A DNA stretch of 14,813 nt. It comes from Methanohalobium sp046546175 (GTDB taxonomy: Archaea > Halobacteriota > Methanosarcinia > Methanosarcinales > Methanosarcinaceae). Location: assembly GCF_046546175.1 (NCBI RefSeq), contig NZ_JBKGYF010000041.1, forward strand, positions 1 through 14,813, in the 5' to 3' direction. The first letter of the stretch is position 1. Each line of letters opens with the position of its first letter. This document shows, in pieces, positions 14,624 through 14,813 of the stretch. Both the position numbers and the translations under genes were made by a program. The notes beneath the pieces were generated by a model, which was given only the letters and a program-made list of their open reading frames with translations, did no database searches and was not told where the DNA came from.

Positions 14624-14813
14624 TTTTAATCCTCTATTGTTTTTAAATCATTTTGTTATCTTGAGCTTTTAGTTTTGTTCGTGCTAAATGTCATATATGG
14701 TTAAAAACTTTGCGGGATACTCATCCTGTTGATATAATTATCTATTTATATTTGATAACTACCTGTAACAATACCAATAAAAGATTATTATCCACAGTGG
14801 GTTGATTCTATGG
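14624..14813. other. Intergenic region at the right edge, likely divergent promoters
   Basis: This AT-rich stretch holds the likely minus-strand promoter of the 57-residue gene (14691-14700). It also has TATTTATATTTG (about 14752-14763) on the plus strand. An ATG at 14810-14812, about 50 bases downstream of that element, might start a plus-strand gene, but only one codon is visible. No RNA gene was seen. Confidence 0.3.

Noticed and set aside
14358..14672. Plus-strand frame of 104 residues
   Set aside because: It has no ribosome-binding site, is hydrophobic in a random way, and lies opposite the better supported 57-residue minus-strand gene and the thermosome promoter.
14810..14812. Start of a new plus-strand gene at the right edge
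   Set aside because: Only one codon is visible, and the upstream GTGGG is a weak ribosome-binding site, so it is noted only as part of the intergenic region.

Overview
The window reads as chromosomal DNA of a methylotrophic or aceticlastic methanogen of the Methanosarcinales. The evidence is a group II thermosome, an Orc1/Cdc6 protein, an adjacent YcaO-TfuA pair (the enzymes known to install thioglycine in methyl-coenzyme M reductase), an archaeal type-2 8-oxoguanine glycosylase, a multihaem cytochrome with a PGF-CTERM-like tail, and AT-rich intergenic regions with archaeal TATA boxes. I cannot name the species from sequence alone. No tRNA, rRNA, CRISPR array or insertion sequence was seen.

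Layout. Positions 1-77 hold the 5' end of an unidentified minus-strand gene. From 244 to 3890 runs a plus-strand set: a DtxR/MntR-type metalloregulator, a complete zinc/manganese ABC importer (lipoprotein, ATPase, permease), and an Ogg2 DNA glycosylase 28 bases after the permease. A short GYD-domain gene (3967-4251) and a DUF169 gene (4309-4995, minus) converge on a small hairpin. Positions 5179-6490 hold a multihaem cytochrome c gene that appears to be a pseudogene, with two apparent single-A deletions, one TAA nonsense codon, and two altered haem motifs. The overlapping ycaO and tfuA genes (8482-6531, minus) follow. They are divergent from a 52-residue orphan gene (8687-8845) and then from sufS-like desulfurase, deformylase-like and fdhD-like genes (8889-11410, plus). 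An Orc1/Cdc6 gene (11474-12589, plus) and the thermosome gene (14271-12631, minus) converge on a second hairpin. A 57-residue basic protein gene lies at 14623-14450 (minus).

How the genes may work together. The first block is a metal-uptake system with its likely regulator. The middle of the window is enriched in sulfur chemistry. The desulfurase can mobilise sulfur from cysteine, YcaO-TfuA performs thioamidation, and FdhD proteins normally pass sulfur to molybdenum or tungsten bis-MGD enzymes such as formate or formylmethanofuran dehydrogenase. A shared sulfur-handling role is inference. The FdhD here lacks the usual cysteine pair, and the gene between it and the desulfurase resembles peptide deformylase, which is unexpected because archaea do not start proteins with formyl-methionine. 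Those two genes, the decayed cytochrome, and the two small genes are the most unusual parts of the window.
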